64,000 nt of DNA from contig NZ_JANZXB010000010.1 in NCBI RefSeq assembly GCF_025371035.1, forward strand, positions 124,001 to 188,000, in the 5' to 3' direction. This stretch comes from Sphingomonas sp. LC-1. GTDB taxonomy: Bacteria > Pseudomonadota > Alphaproteobacteria > Sphingomonadales > Sphingomonadaceae. The position numbers and the translations under genes were made by a program. Of this stretch, positions 1 to 9,377 are shown in pieces; position 1 is the first letter of the stretch; each line of letters begins with the position of its first letter. The notes beneath the pieces are model-generated. The model saw nothing but the letters and a program-made list of their open reading frames with translations, ran no database searches and had not been told where the DNA came from.

Positions 1-1803
1 GTGTTCCTGTTCAACACCGCGCGGTTGACCGCCGCCAGCATCGCCAACGGCGCGTCGATGGTCACCACCGCGACCAACTTCACCCTGGAAAATAACCGCC
101 AGGAGGAAAGCCGCAAACTGTCGAGCCAGGGCTATACGCTGAGCGCCAAGTGGAAGGGCGAGGATGGCTGGACCGCGCGCGCCGTCGGCAATTTCACGCG
201 GGGTCATGCCTATTCGCGTGAGGATGCCGCCATCCTGGGCGTCACCATTCCATCGGCGACGCTCGACATCACCAATCCGTTCAACGTCAAATATAGTGTG
301 GCGGCGAACCTGAGCGATCCGTCGCTCTACAATCGCTCGACGCTGGTGCGAAACGAGTTTCCGGTGGGCGCGACGCGGAACACGACCGGCAAGGAAGTCT
401 CCGGTCAGGGCGATGTGACGAAGGACGTAGCACTGGGCCCCATTTCGCAATTCGCGGTGGGCGCGAAATACCGGCACGAAAGCTTCGTGCGCAATGTCGG
501 TCGTCACGATCTGGCCTCGCTCGCCAATCGGCCCGGTGCGACCGCGACCGTCTTCCCCGCGCTATCGAGCAGCGGCTACGGGGTCGGCGGCTTCCTCGAC
601 GGCATGGGCGGCATCCCGACCGCCTGGATCGCGCCCGACATTGGCGCGTACAAACAGGCCCTGTCTGCGGCCGGGATCAGCGTCCCCGACCTGCCCGCAC
701 CGGAGTCGAGCTATAGGGTCGATCGCTATATCCCGGCGGTCTATGCGATGGCGAATATCGAAACGACGCTGTTCAACGCGCCGTTGCGCGGCAATTTCGG
801 CGTTCGCTACGAACACACCAAGCAGGTGGTGAAGGGCAATATCACCGCACCGCGCAGCGGGTCCTATACCAACGTCACCAACAAGATCGGCGACTACACC
901 GCGCGCCAGGATTACCAGAACGTCCTGCCCAGCCTGAACCTAGTGCTGGAGCCCACGTCCAAGCTGCAACTGCGCTTCGCCGCCGCCAAGGTGCTGGTCC
1001 GCCCGATCCTGGACGCCAATACCTCGATGGCGCAGACGACCTCCTCGGTGGCGAACACCTTCCCCGCCGGGACCAACACCGTCACCGTCGATCTGGGCCA
1101 GGCCGGGCTGAAGCCGCTGACCGCCGATCAGATCGATCTGGGCGCCGAATGGTATTACGGCACCGCCAGCGCGATTTCGGTCAACGGCTTCTACAAATGG
1201 GTGATGAACGGCACCTTCTCCTCGCTGGTCTGTCCGGCGTCGTTCCGGGGGACCGCGCTGAACCGCGCCTCGAGCGGCGACTGCGTCGATGCCTCGGGCA
1301 ATATCTACAACGTCACCCAGACGTCGAACGACCCGCGCATCATCCGCATCCGCGGCGTCGAATTCAGCTGGAACCAGTCGCTGGACCGCATCCTGCCGGT
1401 CGATGGGTTCGGCTTCATGGCCAACTATACCCGTGTGATTCCGACCCAGGTGGCGATCGGCACGGGTTTCACGGTGCGCAACCTTTCGAAGAACACGGTC
1501 AACGTCACGCCCTATTGGGAAAACCGCCACTTCAGCCTGCGGTTGTCGGCCAATTATCGCAGTTCCTATGTCCAGAACGGGGCGGACAGCTTCTTCGCGA
1601 CCGAAGGGCATACGGTACGCGGCCGGACCCAATTCGATCTGAGCGCGGGCTATACCCCCAATGAGACGCTGAGCTTCGCGGCGGGAATCATCAACCTGAA
1701 CAACAGCCGCGAACAGGCCTATTACAACAACAATCCGGCGATCTGGCAGGAGACGAGCTTCTATGGTCGCTCCTTCTACCTGTCGGTGTCGACCCGGTTC
1801 TGA
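1..1803 (+). CDS. TonB-dependent receptor, C-terminal part (5' truncated by window)
   Basis: The reading frame is open from the first base, so the true start, signal peptide and most of the plug lie outside the window. The visible 600 residues are rich in alternating aromatic/polar beta-strand sequence and end in STRF, a terminal aromatic residue typical of outer-membrane barrels. TBDRs of this kind import large nutrients across the outer membrane using TonB energy. It lies 79 bp upstream of a GH89 glycosidase and a NagX-like protein, so an amino-sugar-containing glycan is the likely substrate; this is inference from context. A terminator-like hairpin follows the stop codon. Confidence 0.85.
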   Translation: MFLFNTARLTAASIANGASMVTTATNFTLENNRQEESRKLSSQGYTLSAKWKGEDGWTARAVGNFTRGHAYSREDAAILGVTIPSATLDITNPFNVKYSVAANLSDPSLYNRSTLVRNEFPVGATRNTTGKEVSGQGDVTKDVALGPISQFAVGAKYRHESFVRNVGRHDLASLANRPGATATVFPALSSSGYGVGGFLDGMGGIPTAWIAPDIGAYKQALSAAGISVPDLPAPESSYRVDRYIPAVYAMANIETTLFNAPLRGNFGVRYEHTKQVVKGNITAPRSGSYTNVTNKIGDYTARQDYQNVLPSLNLVLEPTSKLQLRFAAAKVLVRPILDANTSMAQTTSSVANTFPAGTNTVTVDLGQAGLKPLTADQIDLGAEWYYGTASAISVNGFYKWVMNGTFSSLVCPASFRGTALNRASSGDCVDASGNIYNVTQTSNDPRIIRIRGVEFSWNQSLDRILPVDGFGFMANYTRVIPTQVAIGTGFTVRNLSKNTVNVTPYWENRHFSLRLSANYRSSYVQNGADSFFATEGHTVRGRTQFDLSAGYTPNETLSFAAGIINLNNSREQAYYNNNPAIWQETSFYGRSFYLSVSTRF

Positions 1804-1814
1804 TCGTTCCGGTC

Positions 1815-1856
1815 GAAGGGCGGATCGCCGTGCGGGTCGGTTCGCCCTTCCTTTTT
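1815..1856 (+). terminator. Rho-independent terminator-like hairpin after the first TBDR
   Basis: A perfect 8-bp inverted repeat, GAAGGGCG (1815-1822) and CGCCCTTC (1843-1850), is followed by CTTTTT. It lies between the receptor stop codon and the GH89 start on the same strand, so it may lower read-through into the enzyme genes. Confidence 0.65.
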
Positions 1857-1882
1857 GGGGATTTGCCAAGGACAATGCCGTG

Positions 1883-4165
1883 ATGACCTCTCCCAAAGCG
1901 CTCGGCCTGATCGGCACCCTGTTCCTGGCCGCGCCCGTCGCCCATGCCCAGAGCGATCAGGGGCAGGCCGCGCGCGCCGCGCTTCAACGGCTGGGCGTGC
2001 CCGAGAGGCAGGTGACGGTGACGATCCAGCCGTCCGCCCAATCGCGCTATCGGGTCCGCGTCGATCACGATCGCCTGAACGTCGTGGCATCCTCGCCCGT
2101 CGCCGCGGTGCGCGGTGCCGCCGCCAGCTTGCAGGCGCAGGGACGGCTGTCTGTCAGTTGGGAGGGACGGCGTGTCGGCCCGATGACCCGGCTGGCGGCA
2201 CAGGACAGCGGCTGGGTCCCCTCCCCCTTCGGCTTCCGGGCCTATCTCAACACCTGCACCTATGGCTACACCACGCCCTGGTGGAATTGGGCCCGCTGGG
2301 AACGCGAGATTGACGACATGGCTGTGCACGGCGTCGACATGCCGCTGGCCATGGAAGGGCAGGATTATGTCTGGCGCAAGCTGTGGCGCGAACAGGGCCT
2401 GAGCGAGGCGCAACTGGCGCAGCATTTCTCCGGCCCCGCCTTCCTGCCCTGGCAACGCATGGGCAATATCGAGGGCTATCGCGCGCCGCTGCCGCAGGGG
2501 TGGATCGACAAGAAGCACGACCTGCAAAAGCGCATCCTGGCCCGGATGCGCGATCTGGGCATGACACCGATCCTGCCCGCCTTTGCCGGTTACGTCCCCA
2601 AGGCCTTTGCCGAGACGCACCCCAAGGCGCGCATCTACAAGATGCGATCCTGGGAGGGGTTCGAGGGGACCTATTGGCTCGATCCATCCGACCCGCTGTT
2701 CGCGCCGCTCGCCAAGCGGTTTCTCGACCTCTACACCGCCGAATATGGGGCGGGGCAATATTATCTAGCCGATGCCTTTAACGAGATGGTGCCGCCCATC
2801 GCCGAGGATGGCAGCGACACCGCCCATGCCTCTTATGGCGACGCGACCGCCAACACCCCCGCGCTCGACGCGGCGATCAAGGCGGCCGCTCTGCCTCGCG
2901 AAGTCCGCGACGCGCGGCTGGCGGCCTATGGCCAGCGGCTCTACGCCTCGATCGCGTCGGCTCGGCCCGATGCGATCTGGGTGATGCAGGGCTGGCTGTT
3001 CGGCGCGGACAAGAAATTCTGGTCGTCCGACGCCATCGCCGCTTTCCTGCGCGACGTGCCGGACAGCAAGATGCTGATCCTCGACATCGGCAATGATCGC
3101 TATCCCGGCATCTGGAAGACGACGAACGGGTTCGACGGGAAGAACTGGGTTTACGGCTATGTCCATAATTATGGCGGCAGCAACCCCGTCTATGGCGCGC
3201 CGGACTTTTACCGCCGCGACGTGGCGGCGCTGTTCGCGGATCCGGCGCGCGGGCAAGTCAGCGGGTTTGGCATGTTTCCGGAAGGGCTGCACAATAACAG
3301 CCTGATCTATGACTATGCCTATGACGTGGCCTGGCCCGGTAGCGACATGACGTTCGCGCCGTGGCTGACCCGCTACACGGCCGCACGCTACGGGCGGAGT
3401 GATCCGGCGATGACGGCGGCGTGGCAGGACGTGATCGCCGGGGCCTATGACGTGCGCTACTGGACACCGCGCTGGTGGAATGAGCGGGCGGGTGCGTATC
3501 TGTTCTTCAAGCGCCCCGCCGCCGACGCGCCGACCTATCCGGCCGCGCCGGGCGACCGCGCGAAACTTCGCGCCGGGATCGCGGCGATGCTGAAGCTCGC
3601 CCCCGCTTACGGGGCGAGCCCGCTCTATCGTTACGATCTGGTCGACCTGACCCGCCATGCCGCCAGCCTCTCGCTGGACGACGCCGTCAAGGGCGCCGTC
3701 GCCGCCTATCAAAAGGGCGATGTCGCCGCCGGAGACCGGGAAACCGGGCGGGTCAAGGCGTTGGCGCTCGCCATCGACCATCTGATCGGCGGGCAGCAGG
3801 AGAGCCTCGCTAGTTGGATCGCGGATGCGCGGGCCTATGGCGACACGCCAGCCGAAAAGACCGCCTATGAACAGAATGCCAAGGCGCAGGTGACGATCTG
3901 GGGTGGCCGGGGCCATCTGGGCGATTATGCGTCCAAGGCCTGGGCAGGCATGTATGCCGATTATTATCTGCCGCGCTGGACCCGCTATCTGGCCGAGGCT
4001 CGCGCGGCGGCGCTGGCGAAGCGTCCGGTGGACGATGCGGCCTTTACTGCCAGGCTGCTCGAATGGGAAAAGGCCTGGGTCGCCGACCCCCGCGCCTATA
4101 GGGCGAGCCCGCCCGCCGATCCGGTGGCCGAGGCCCGTGCGCTGATGAGGGAGACCGCCCAATGA
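1883..4165 (+). CDS. Alpha-N-acetylglucosaminidase, GH89 (NAGLU family), exported
   Basis: Predicted 760-residue enzyme that releases terminal alpha-linked GlcNAc. ATG 1883 is chosen because it gives a signal peptide ending near AHAQS; the frame is open further upstream but that part overlaps the receptor gene. Family hallmarks are clear: LNTCTYGYTTPWWNW near residue 125, the candidate acid/base Glu301 in AFNEMVPP and the candidate nucleophile Glu467 in FGMFPEGLHNN. Length matches human lysosomal NAGLU (about 740 residues). Its stop overlaps the next gene by 4 bp (ATGA), so the two are probably translationally coupled. Natural substrate is not shown; candidates are heparan-type or mucin-type alpha-GlcNAc. 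Confidence 0.9.
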   Translation: MTSPKALGLIGTLFLAAPVAHAQSDQGQAARAALQRLGVPERQVTVTIQPSAQSRYRVRVDHDRLNVVASSPVAAVRGAAASLQAQGRLSVSWEGRRVGPMTRLAAQDSGWVPSPFGFRAYLNTCTYGYTTPWWNWARWEREIDDMAVHGVDMPLAMEGQDYVWRKLWREQGLSEAQLAQHFSGPAFLPWQRMGNIEGYRAPLPQGWIDKKHDLQKRILARMRDLGMTPILPAFAGYVPKAFAETHPKARIYKMRSWEGFEGTYWLDPSDPLFAPLAKRFLDLYTAEYGAGQYYLADAFNEMVPPIAEDGSDTAHASYGDATANTPALDAAIKAAALPREVRDARLAAYGQRLYASIASARPDAIWVMQGWLFGADKKFWSSDAIAAFLRDVPDSKMLILDIGNDRYPGIWKTTNGFDGKNWVYGYVHNYGGSNPVYGAPDFYRRDVAALFADPARGQVSGFGMFPEGLHNNSLIYDYAYDVAWPGSDMTFAPWLTRYTAARYGRSDPAMTAAWQDVIAGAYDVRYWTPRWWNERAGAYLFFKRPAADAPTYPAAPGDRAKLRAGIAAMLKLAPAYGASPLYRYDLVDLTRHAASLSLDDAVKGAVAAYQKGDVAAGDRETGRVKALALAIDHLIGGQQESLASWIADARAYGDTPAEKTAYEQNAKAQVTIWGGRGHLGDYASKAWAGMYADYYLPRWTRYLAEARAAALAKRPVDDAAFTARLLEWEKAWVADPRAYRASPPADPVAEARALMRETAQ

Positions 4166-5304
4166 GTGCCATCGGCGCGAGCAACGTGACCGCCAAGCCC
4201 GAACGCTTCGCCTCGCTCGACATGTTCCGCGGCGCGACCATCTTCCTGATGATCGTGGTCAACACGGCGGGGGCGGGCGGTGCCTTTACCCAGTTGCAGC
4301 ACGCGCCATGGATCGGCTTCACGCTGGCCGACCTGATCTATCCCAGTTTCCTGTTCGCGGTCGGCAATGCGATGAGTTTCGCGCTGACCCGCCCGATGGC
4401 CGAAAGCGTCTTTCTGCGCCGGGTGTTCAAGCGGGCGGCGCTGATCTTCCTGCTCGGCGTGCTGATGTACTGGTTTCCCTTCGTCACCCATCAGGCGGAC
4501 GGAAGCTGGGTCGCCAAGCCCTTTGCCGACACGCGGCTGACCGGCGTGCTGCAACGCATCGCGCTCTGCTATCTGCTGGGGGCACTGTGCGCGCGCTATC
4601 TGCGGCCGAGCCATTTGCTGCTGGCGGCGATCGGGCTGTGCGTCGCGCATTGGGCGATATTGGTAGGGCTCAGCCCGGTGGGCGAGGCGTTCGGACGGTA
4701 CAGAAATGCGGGGACGCTGTTCGACCTGTGGCTGATCGGCCCCGATCATCTCTACCGTAAGGATCACGGCTTCGATCCCGAAGGACTGCTCGGCACGCTG
4801 CCCGCGACCGCCAATGTGATGGCGGGCTATCTGACCGGCCTGGCCATTCAGCGGTGGGGGAAACACACCGCGACCGTGGGGCGGCTGGTCGCGATCGGGG
4901 CGTGCCTTGTGCTGGTCGCACTGTTGCTCTCGCCCGTCCTGCCGATCGGCAAGAAGCTATGGACCGGATCGTTCGTCGCATTGACGATCGGGATCGACCT
5001 GATCCTGCTCGGCGCGGTATTGTCGCTGGTCGAGGTTCGCGGCGTCCGCTTCGGGCGGTCCTTCCTTCAGATGCTGGGGCGCAATCCGCTGGCCATCTAT
5101 CTGTTCTCCGAAATGCTCGTCGTCGCGCTCGAGCTGATCCACGTCCAGCCGGACACGGGGCTCTATAGCTGGATCGGCGAACATCTGTTCCAGGCGGTCG
5201 CGCCCGGGCCCATGGGCTCGCTGCTCTGCGCGCTGGCCTATACGCTGATCTGCTGCGCCTTCGGGCGAGAGTTGGACCGGCGAGGGATCATCCTGAAGGT
5301 CTGA
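4162..5304 (+). CDS. nagX: NagX / heparan-alpha-glucosaminide N-acetyltransferase-like membrane protein
   Basis: 380-residue multi-pass membrane protein of the DUF5009/HGSNAT-related family. It begins with the family signature SLDMFRGATIFLMIVVN followed by HAPWIGFTLADLIYPSF; His47 in this motif aligns with the catalytic histidine region of human HGSNAT. About ten hydrophobic segments follow. In human lysosomes HGSNAT acetylates terminal glucosamine so that NAGLU (GH89) can cut it; here the homologue is coupled to a GH89 gene by a 4-bp overlap. In Xanthomonas, NagX proteins are associated with GlcNAc use. Whether this protein transfers acetyl groups or helps transport is not settled by sequence. 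Confidence 0.75.
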   Translation: MSAIGASNVTAKPERFASLDMFRGATIFLMIVVNTAGAGGAFTQLQHAPWIGFTLADLIYPSFLFAVGNAMSFALTRPMAESVFLRRVFKRAALIFLLGVLMYWFPFVTHQADGSWVAKPFADTRLTGVLQRIALCYLLGALCARYLRPSHLLLAAIGLCVAHWAILVGLSPVGEAFGRYRNAGTLFDLWLIGPDHLYRKDHGFDPEGLLGTLPATANVMAGYLTGLAIQRWGKHTATVGRLVAIGACLVLVALLLSPVLPIGKKLWTGSFVALTIGIDLILLGAVLSLVEVRGVRFGRSFLQMLGRNPLAIYLFSEMLVVALELIHVQPDTGLYSWIGEHLFQAVAPGPMGSLLCALAYTLICCAFGRELDRRGIILKV

Positions 5305-5310
5305 TCCCCC

Positions 5311-8106
5311 TTACGGAAGCGTCGCATAAAGCGGTCGCGCACCGTCCAGCACCAGTTCCACCCGGTCCAGCATCACGCCCGGATCGAGCGGCACGATCGC
5401 CACCCGGTGCTGCCCGGCCGCGAAGGTCTTGAGCGGCAATTCGGCAAGCGCGGTGTTGGTCAGCACATTGTGCCGCCACTGATCGCTGCGCCCGGTGGTG
5501 GCGAAATCGACCATCTGCCATTCGCCATCGTCGATCCGCACCGCCGCCCGCAGACCATGGGCCGGAGCGCGCGGATGGCTGGGCAGACCGACGATACGCA
5601 GGACCGCCCCCGCCTCGGTCATGGTCGCGAAACGCCAGGTCGCCGGCGTACCCTCCCGCCCCGATCCGCGATGCGGCAGATCCAAGCGACCTCGTAGCGC
5701 ACCGTGCTGGCTGCCCAGATCGGGAACCACCTCCCAATCCGCACCCTTCTCCGCGGCAAGGGCAGGCAGGATCACGCGCCGTTCGTCTTCGACGATCACG
5801 CCGGGTTGGACGGTCGGCGGGGTCAGGACCGCGGCGTGCACCGTCACTACCGCGTCGCCACAGCGCAGGGTCACGGGGCCAACCGGCCCCTTCCCGTCAT
5901 AGCGCAGCGTCAACCGCTGCTCATGGCCCCCCTTTTCGTCCAGCGTCCCGCCGCTTTGCGACAGGGCCAGCCCGGCGGGGATGTCCTTCACGCTCCACGC
6001 GGTCGTGACGGGTTGGTGGGTGTAGAGCGTCACCGGCCGGGTCGCCGCGACCCCATGGGTAAAGGTCAGGACATTCTCATCGCCGATCCACGCGCCCCAC
6101 AGCCCGGCGCCGCAACCCTGCTGCGTCGAGGACTGCCATTTCGGCCATATCGGTTCGGCAAAGACCGGCAGGCGGCGCGGGGCCTGGTCCATCATCCCCC
6201 GCCACTTGCCCCCGGCCAAACCGTTATAGCCATCGGTTTCGGCATCGATCCGCTTCTGCGCCGCCCGGGCCCGATCGACATAGGCATTGGCGCTCGCCCG
6301 CTGATCCCGCGCGTACAGCCCGGCCAGATCGAGTGACAGGATACGGTCGTTGAGCGCGGCCGCGCCATCGACCGGATATTGCACCAGCTCGAAATAGGCG
6401 TCCTGCCGATCCTTGGGCAGCCGCGCGCCGATCGCCGCCGCCTGCGTCATCAACTGGCGATAGGCGGCAAGCCTCGCCTGCGCCTCTTCGCCATCCGACT
6501 GGACATAGGCGCTGGGGCGGTTGGGCGTGACCCATTCGGTTTCGCCAAAACCCATGAATTCGGGCTTTCGCGGCCATGCAAGATCGTAAAAACGCATCAT
6601 CACATCGGCGATCGCACCGGCTTCGGCTTCCCCGAACTGCTCGGCCATGAAGCCGCGGAGATGCTCGCGCGGCGACCGATCGAGCAGCCGTGCGTCGAAG
6701 GCGAGGTCGAGGAAATATTGCGACAGATATTCGATCGGCTTGATGTCGCCGACATTGACCACCCAGATGCGCCGCGCGTCGGTCGCCCAGGCGCGACCCA
6801 TCTCCTCGCGGATCAGCGCGGGATGGGTGGTGCCCAGCCACAGATAGTCGTGCGGCCGCCCCCAATAGGACAGGTGATAGTAAACCCCCGCCCCGCCCGG
6901 CCTTTTCTGCTCCTCCGGCGTGCTCAACCGACGCAGATAGCCGTAATTGTCGTCGGTCCACATCATGGTGACATCGCCGGGCAGGGTCAGCCCGGCATCA
7001 TAGGCCTCCTGCAACTCGTGATAGGCGACATAGAGTTGCGGCACCTCTGCCGCCGGTTTCCCCAGCGTCTGCGCCAACAATCCGCGTTGCCGACCGACCA
7101 CATCCTCCAGGATGCTGCGCCGTGCCGCCGTCGTCGTCACGCCCTGCATTGGGCCGTCATGCAGGCCGCGCAGGCCGACCGTATAGAATGCCTCCTGCCC
7201 CTTGGTCTCGCCCACCCGCTCGCGCCAGTAATCGAGGATCGCCTGGGGTCGCCGGGTGAAGTCGAAGCCGCCCCGCTTCCCCTCGTCCCATTCGCGCAGA
7301 TTGTTGCGGAGCATCGGCTCGGCATGTGAGCTGCCCACCACGATGGCATAACGGCGGGCGAGCGGCGCATTGCCCGGATCGCCGAAAAAGGGCGTCGAGA
7401 CCGAATGCATGGCGGGCCAGATCGTATTGGCCTTCAACCGCCACATCAGTTCGAACACGCGGGCATAGGTCTTGGGGCCGATATTGCCCTTCGCAGGGTC
7501 GAAAGTCTTGGCAGCCCAGGGTTGCAGGCCCCAATCCTCGTCGTTCAGGAAGATGCCGCGATAACGGACGGACGGCTCTCGCGAGACGATGGCCGTATCG
7601 TCGACGGCGATCCTGTCGCGATGGCGTGGCGTCACGTCGGCCCACCATTCCCATGGCGAAACGCCCAGCGCCCGCGACAGGTCGGTGACGCCATATGCCG
7701 TCCCGCGCGCATCCGATCCGGCAATGAGCAGATACCGCCGCCCTGCCAGCGTGAAGCCGGCGCGAACATAGCGTTCCCAGCCCCCCTTCATCGCGGACAG
7801 ATCGACCCCGCCCTGCCGGGCGAGGGCCTGGACCAGCGGCGAAGCGGCGGACCCGATGACGATACAGGTCTGCGCGCACGCCTTCTCTTCGGCAACGATG
7901 GCCGCCGGTCGCCCACCCAGGCTGGACAGGTCGCGCGACAAGAGTTCGGCCGCCAGGCGGGTGGTCCCCTCACCATCCTCGACCGCCAGCAGGCCAGCCC
8001 GGCTCAGGTCCAGCTCGGCGGCATAGGCAGAGCCGCTGGCAAGAGCGAGGGCAGCGCATGATCCCGCCAGCATCGCCGCAAGCCGCTTGCCTGTTCCACC
8101 CGCCAT
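5311..8106 (-). CDS. GH115 family alpha-glucuronidase, exported
   Basis: 931-residue protein with an N-terminal signal peptide (cleavage near AYAAE, about residue 30). The sequence RGIFLNDEDWGLQPW at about residues 183-197 and MHSVSTPFFGDPGN further on are characteristic of GH115, which removes 4-O-methyl-glucuronic acid or glucuronic acid from xylan-type or arabinogalactan-type glycans. The length fits the family (800-1000 residues, with a C-terminal beta-sandwich extension). It is convergent with nagX, separated by 6 bp. The catalytic residue is not assigned here. Uronic-acid removal beside a GH89 suggests a glycan with both GlcNAc and uronate, but the genes face each other, so co-regulation is unproven. 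Confidence 0.88.
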   Translation of the reverse strand: MAGGTGKRLAAMLAGSCAALALASGSAYAAELDLSRAGLLAVEDGEGTTRLAAELLSRDLSSLGGRPAAIVAEEKACAQTCIVIGSAASPLVQALARQGGVDLSAMKGGWERYVRAGFTLAGRRYLLIAGSDARGTAYGVTDLSRALGVSPWEWWADVTPRHRDRIAVDDTAIVSREPSVRYRGIFLNDEDWGLQPWAAKTFDPAKGNIGPKTYARVFELMWRLKANTIWPAMHSVSTPFFGDPGNAPLARRYAIVVGSSHAEPMLRNNLREWDEGKRGGFDFTRRPQAILDYWRERVGETKGQEAFYTVGLRGLHDGPMQGVTTTAARRSILEDVVGRQRGLLAQTLGKPAAEVPQLYVAYHELQEAYDAGLTLPGDVTMMWTDDNYGYLRRLSTPEEQKRPGGAGVYYHLSYWGRPHDYLWLGTTHPALIREEMGRAWATDARRIWVVNVGDIKPIEYLSQYFLDLAFDARLLDRSPREHLRGFMAEQFGEAEAGAIADVMMRFYDLAWPRKPEFMGFGETEWVTPNRPSAYVQSDGEEAQARLAAYRQLMTQAAAIGARLPKDRQDAYFELVQYPVDGAAALNDRILSLDLAGLYARDQRASANAYVDRARAAQKRIDAETDGYNGLAGGKWRGMMDQAPRRLPVFAEPIWPKWQSSTQQGCGAGLWGAWIGDENVLTFTHGVAATRPVTLYTHQPVTTAWSVKDIPAGLALSQSGGTLDEKGGHEQRLTLRYDGKGPVGPVTLRCGDAVVTVHAAVLTPPTVQPGVIVEDERRVILPALAAEKGADWEVVPDLGSQHGALRGRLDLPHRGSGREGTPATWRFATMTEAGAVLRIVGLPSHPRAPAHGLRAAVRIDDGEWQMVDFATTGRSDQWRHNVLTNTALAELPLKTFAAGQHRVAIVPLDPGVMLDRVELVLDGARPLYATLP

Positions 8107-8189
8107 GTCCCGCCCCCTTACGATGTCGGGCTAGAGATTAGCCGGCGCCCCTAATCTGTAAAGGACATATGCCTGACCAATCTAAGGCA

Positions 8190-9377
8190 TTATGAGACAT
8201 GCATCATCGGCAGGACGGCGGTGAAGCTGGTTCCGTTCGTGTCCGACCCCATCAGACGCACATCGCCGCCATGGCCGCGAAAGATCTGGCGCGCCAGGGC
8301 CAGCCCCACGCCGCTGCCCGAAGCCTTGGTGGTCATGAAAGGGTGGAAGATTGCCTCCACTAGGTCCGGCGCGATGATCGCCCCACGATTGTAGATCGTG
8401 ACGGTCATCGCGTCCATATTCGCCGTCAGGGTCACCGCAACCGTCGCGTCCGTCCGTCCCTCGCTCGCCTCCGCCGCATTCTGCAACAATGCCCAGAGCG
8501 CCGCCGTCAGTTGATCGGCATCCGCCATCAATACGGGCGGTGCGGAAGCATCATTCAGGACAAAGCGAATGTCCGGCCAGCGCACCCGGAACAGCCGCGC
8601 CAGATCGTCCATCACATCGCGCGTCACGATCCGCCGCCGATCGGGCGCGGGCAGTCGCGCCAGGCTGCGATAGGCATCGCCGAACCGCTGCAACCCGCTC
8701 GCTCGGCGTGCGACCGTCGTCACCGCCTCGCGAACCGCCGCGACGTCGAGCGGCGCGTCCTCCAGCAGCGCCGCCGCCGTCTCCGCCAGCGAGGCGATAG
8801 GGGTCAGCGCATTGACGATCTCGTGGCTCAGCACCTGCACCAATTCGCGCAGCGCGGCGGCCTCCGCCGCCTTGATCTCCGCTCCGATGTCGATCAGCGC
8901 CCCCACCTGCGCCACGCCGCCGCCCGACAGCAACTCTCCGGCGGCGAGCGCGAAGGTGCGCGGGCTCCCTGCATCGTCCAGCGTCACCGTCGCCGTCCGC
9001 CCCGGCGGCGTCTGGATCAGGGCGTCCAGCAAGGCGGGCGGCGGCTGTGCGACCACCGCATCGGTCAGGAAAAGCCGCCGCGCCGCGCGATTCACGGCGG
9101 TCAGCGCCCCTCCCTCGCGAACGATCAAGGGAGCCGGCGACAGGTCGAGATAGGCGAGCAGCCGCCGTCTTTCGTCCTGATCCGCGACGGGCGGCGGCGG
9201 CGGCGGCAGGATGGCGGGGCGCGTGGTGAAAAATTCGGCTCCCCCGGTCCAGGCTACGACCAGCAAGGCCAGCGCCGTATTGGCATAGAGCCCGTCATGC
9301 GCGCTCCACGCCGCCGCCGCGCCCGCCCCCGCGACGACCAGCGTCCGCAGCCCCGCCGCCAGACGGTCAGAGGCCAT
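8190..9377 (-). CDS. NtrY-like sensor histidine kinase with atypical ATP-binding G1 box
   Basis: 395 residues: two short N-terminal hydrophobic segments (about 10-45), a PAS-like region (about 70-170), a HisKA domain with LSHEIVNALTPI (phospho-acceptor His185) and an HATPase domain with an N box (QNAAEA, Asn300), F box (FHPFMTTK) and G2 box (GSGVGLAL). The G1 box normally reads D-x-G-x-G, but here the aligned stretch is IYNRGAII, so the adenine-binding Asp is replaced by Asn330 and one Gly is lost. The start overlaps the end of the response-regulator gene by 11 bp, so the two form one operon that diverges from an export system. Likely senses an envelope signal and regulates that exporter. Confidence 0.82.
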   Translation of the reverse strand: MASDRLAAGLRTLVVAGAGAAAAWSAHDGLYANTALALLVVAWTGGAEFFTTRPAILPPPPPPVADQDERRRLLAYLDLSPAPLIVREGGALTAVNRAARRLFLTDAVVAQPPPALLDALIQTPPGRTATVTLDDAGSPRTFALAAGELLSGGGVAQVGALIDIGAEIKAAEAAALRELVQVLSHEIVNALTPIASLAETAAALLEDAPLDVAAVREAVTTVARRASGLQRFGDAYRSLARLPAPDRRRIVTRDVMDDLARLFRVRWPDIRFVLNDASAPPVLMADADQLTAALWALLQNAAEASEGRTDATVAVTLTANMDAMTVTIYNRGAIIAPDLVEAIFHPFMTTKASGSGVGLALARQIFRGHGGDVRLMGSDTNGTSFTAVLPMMHVS

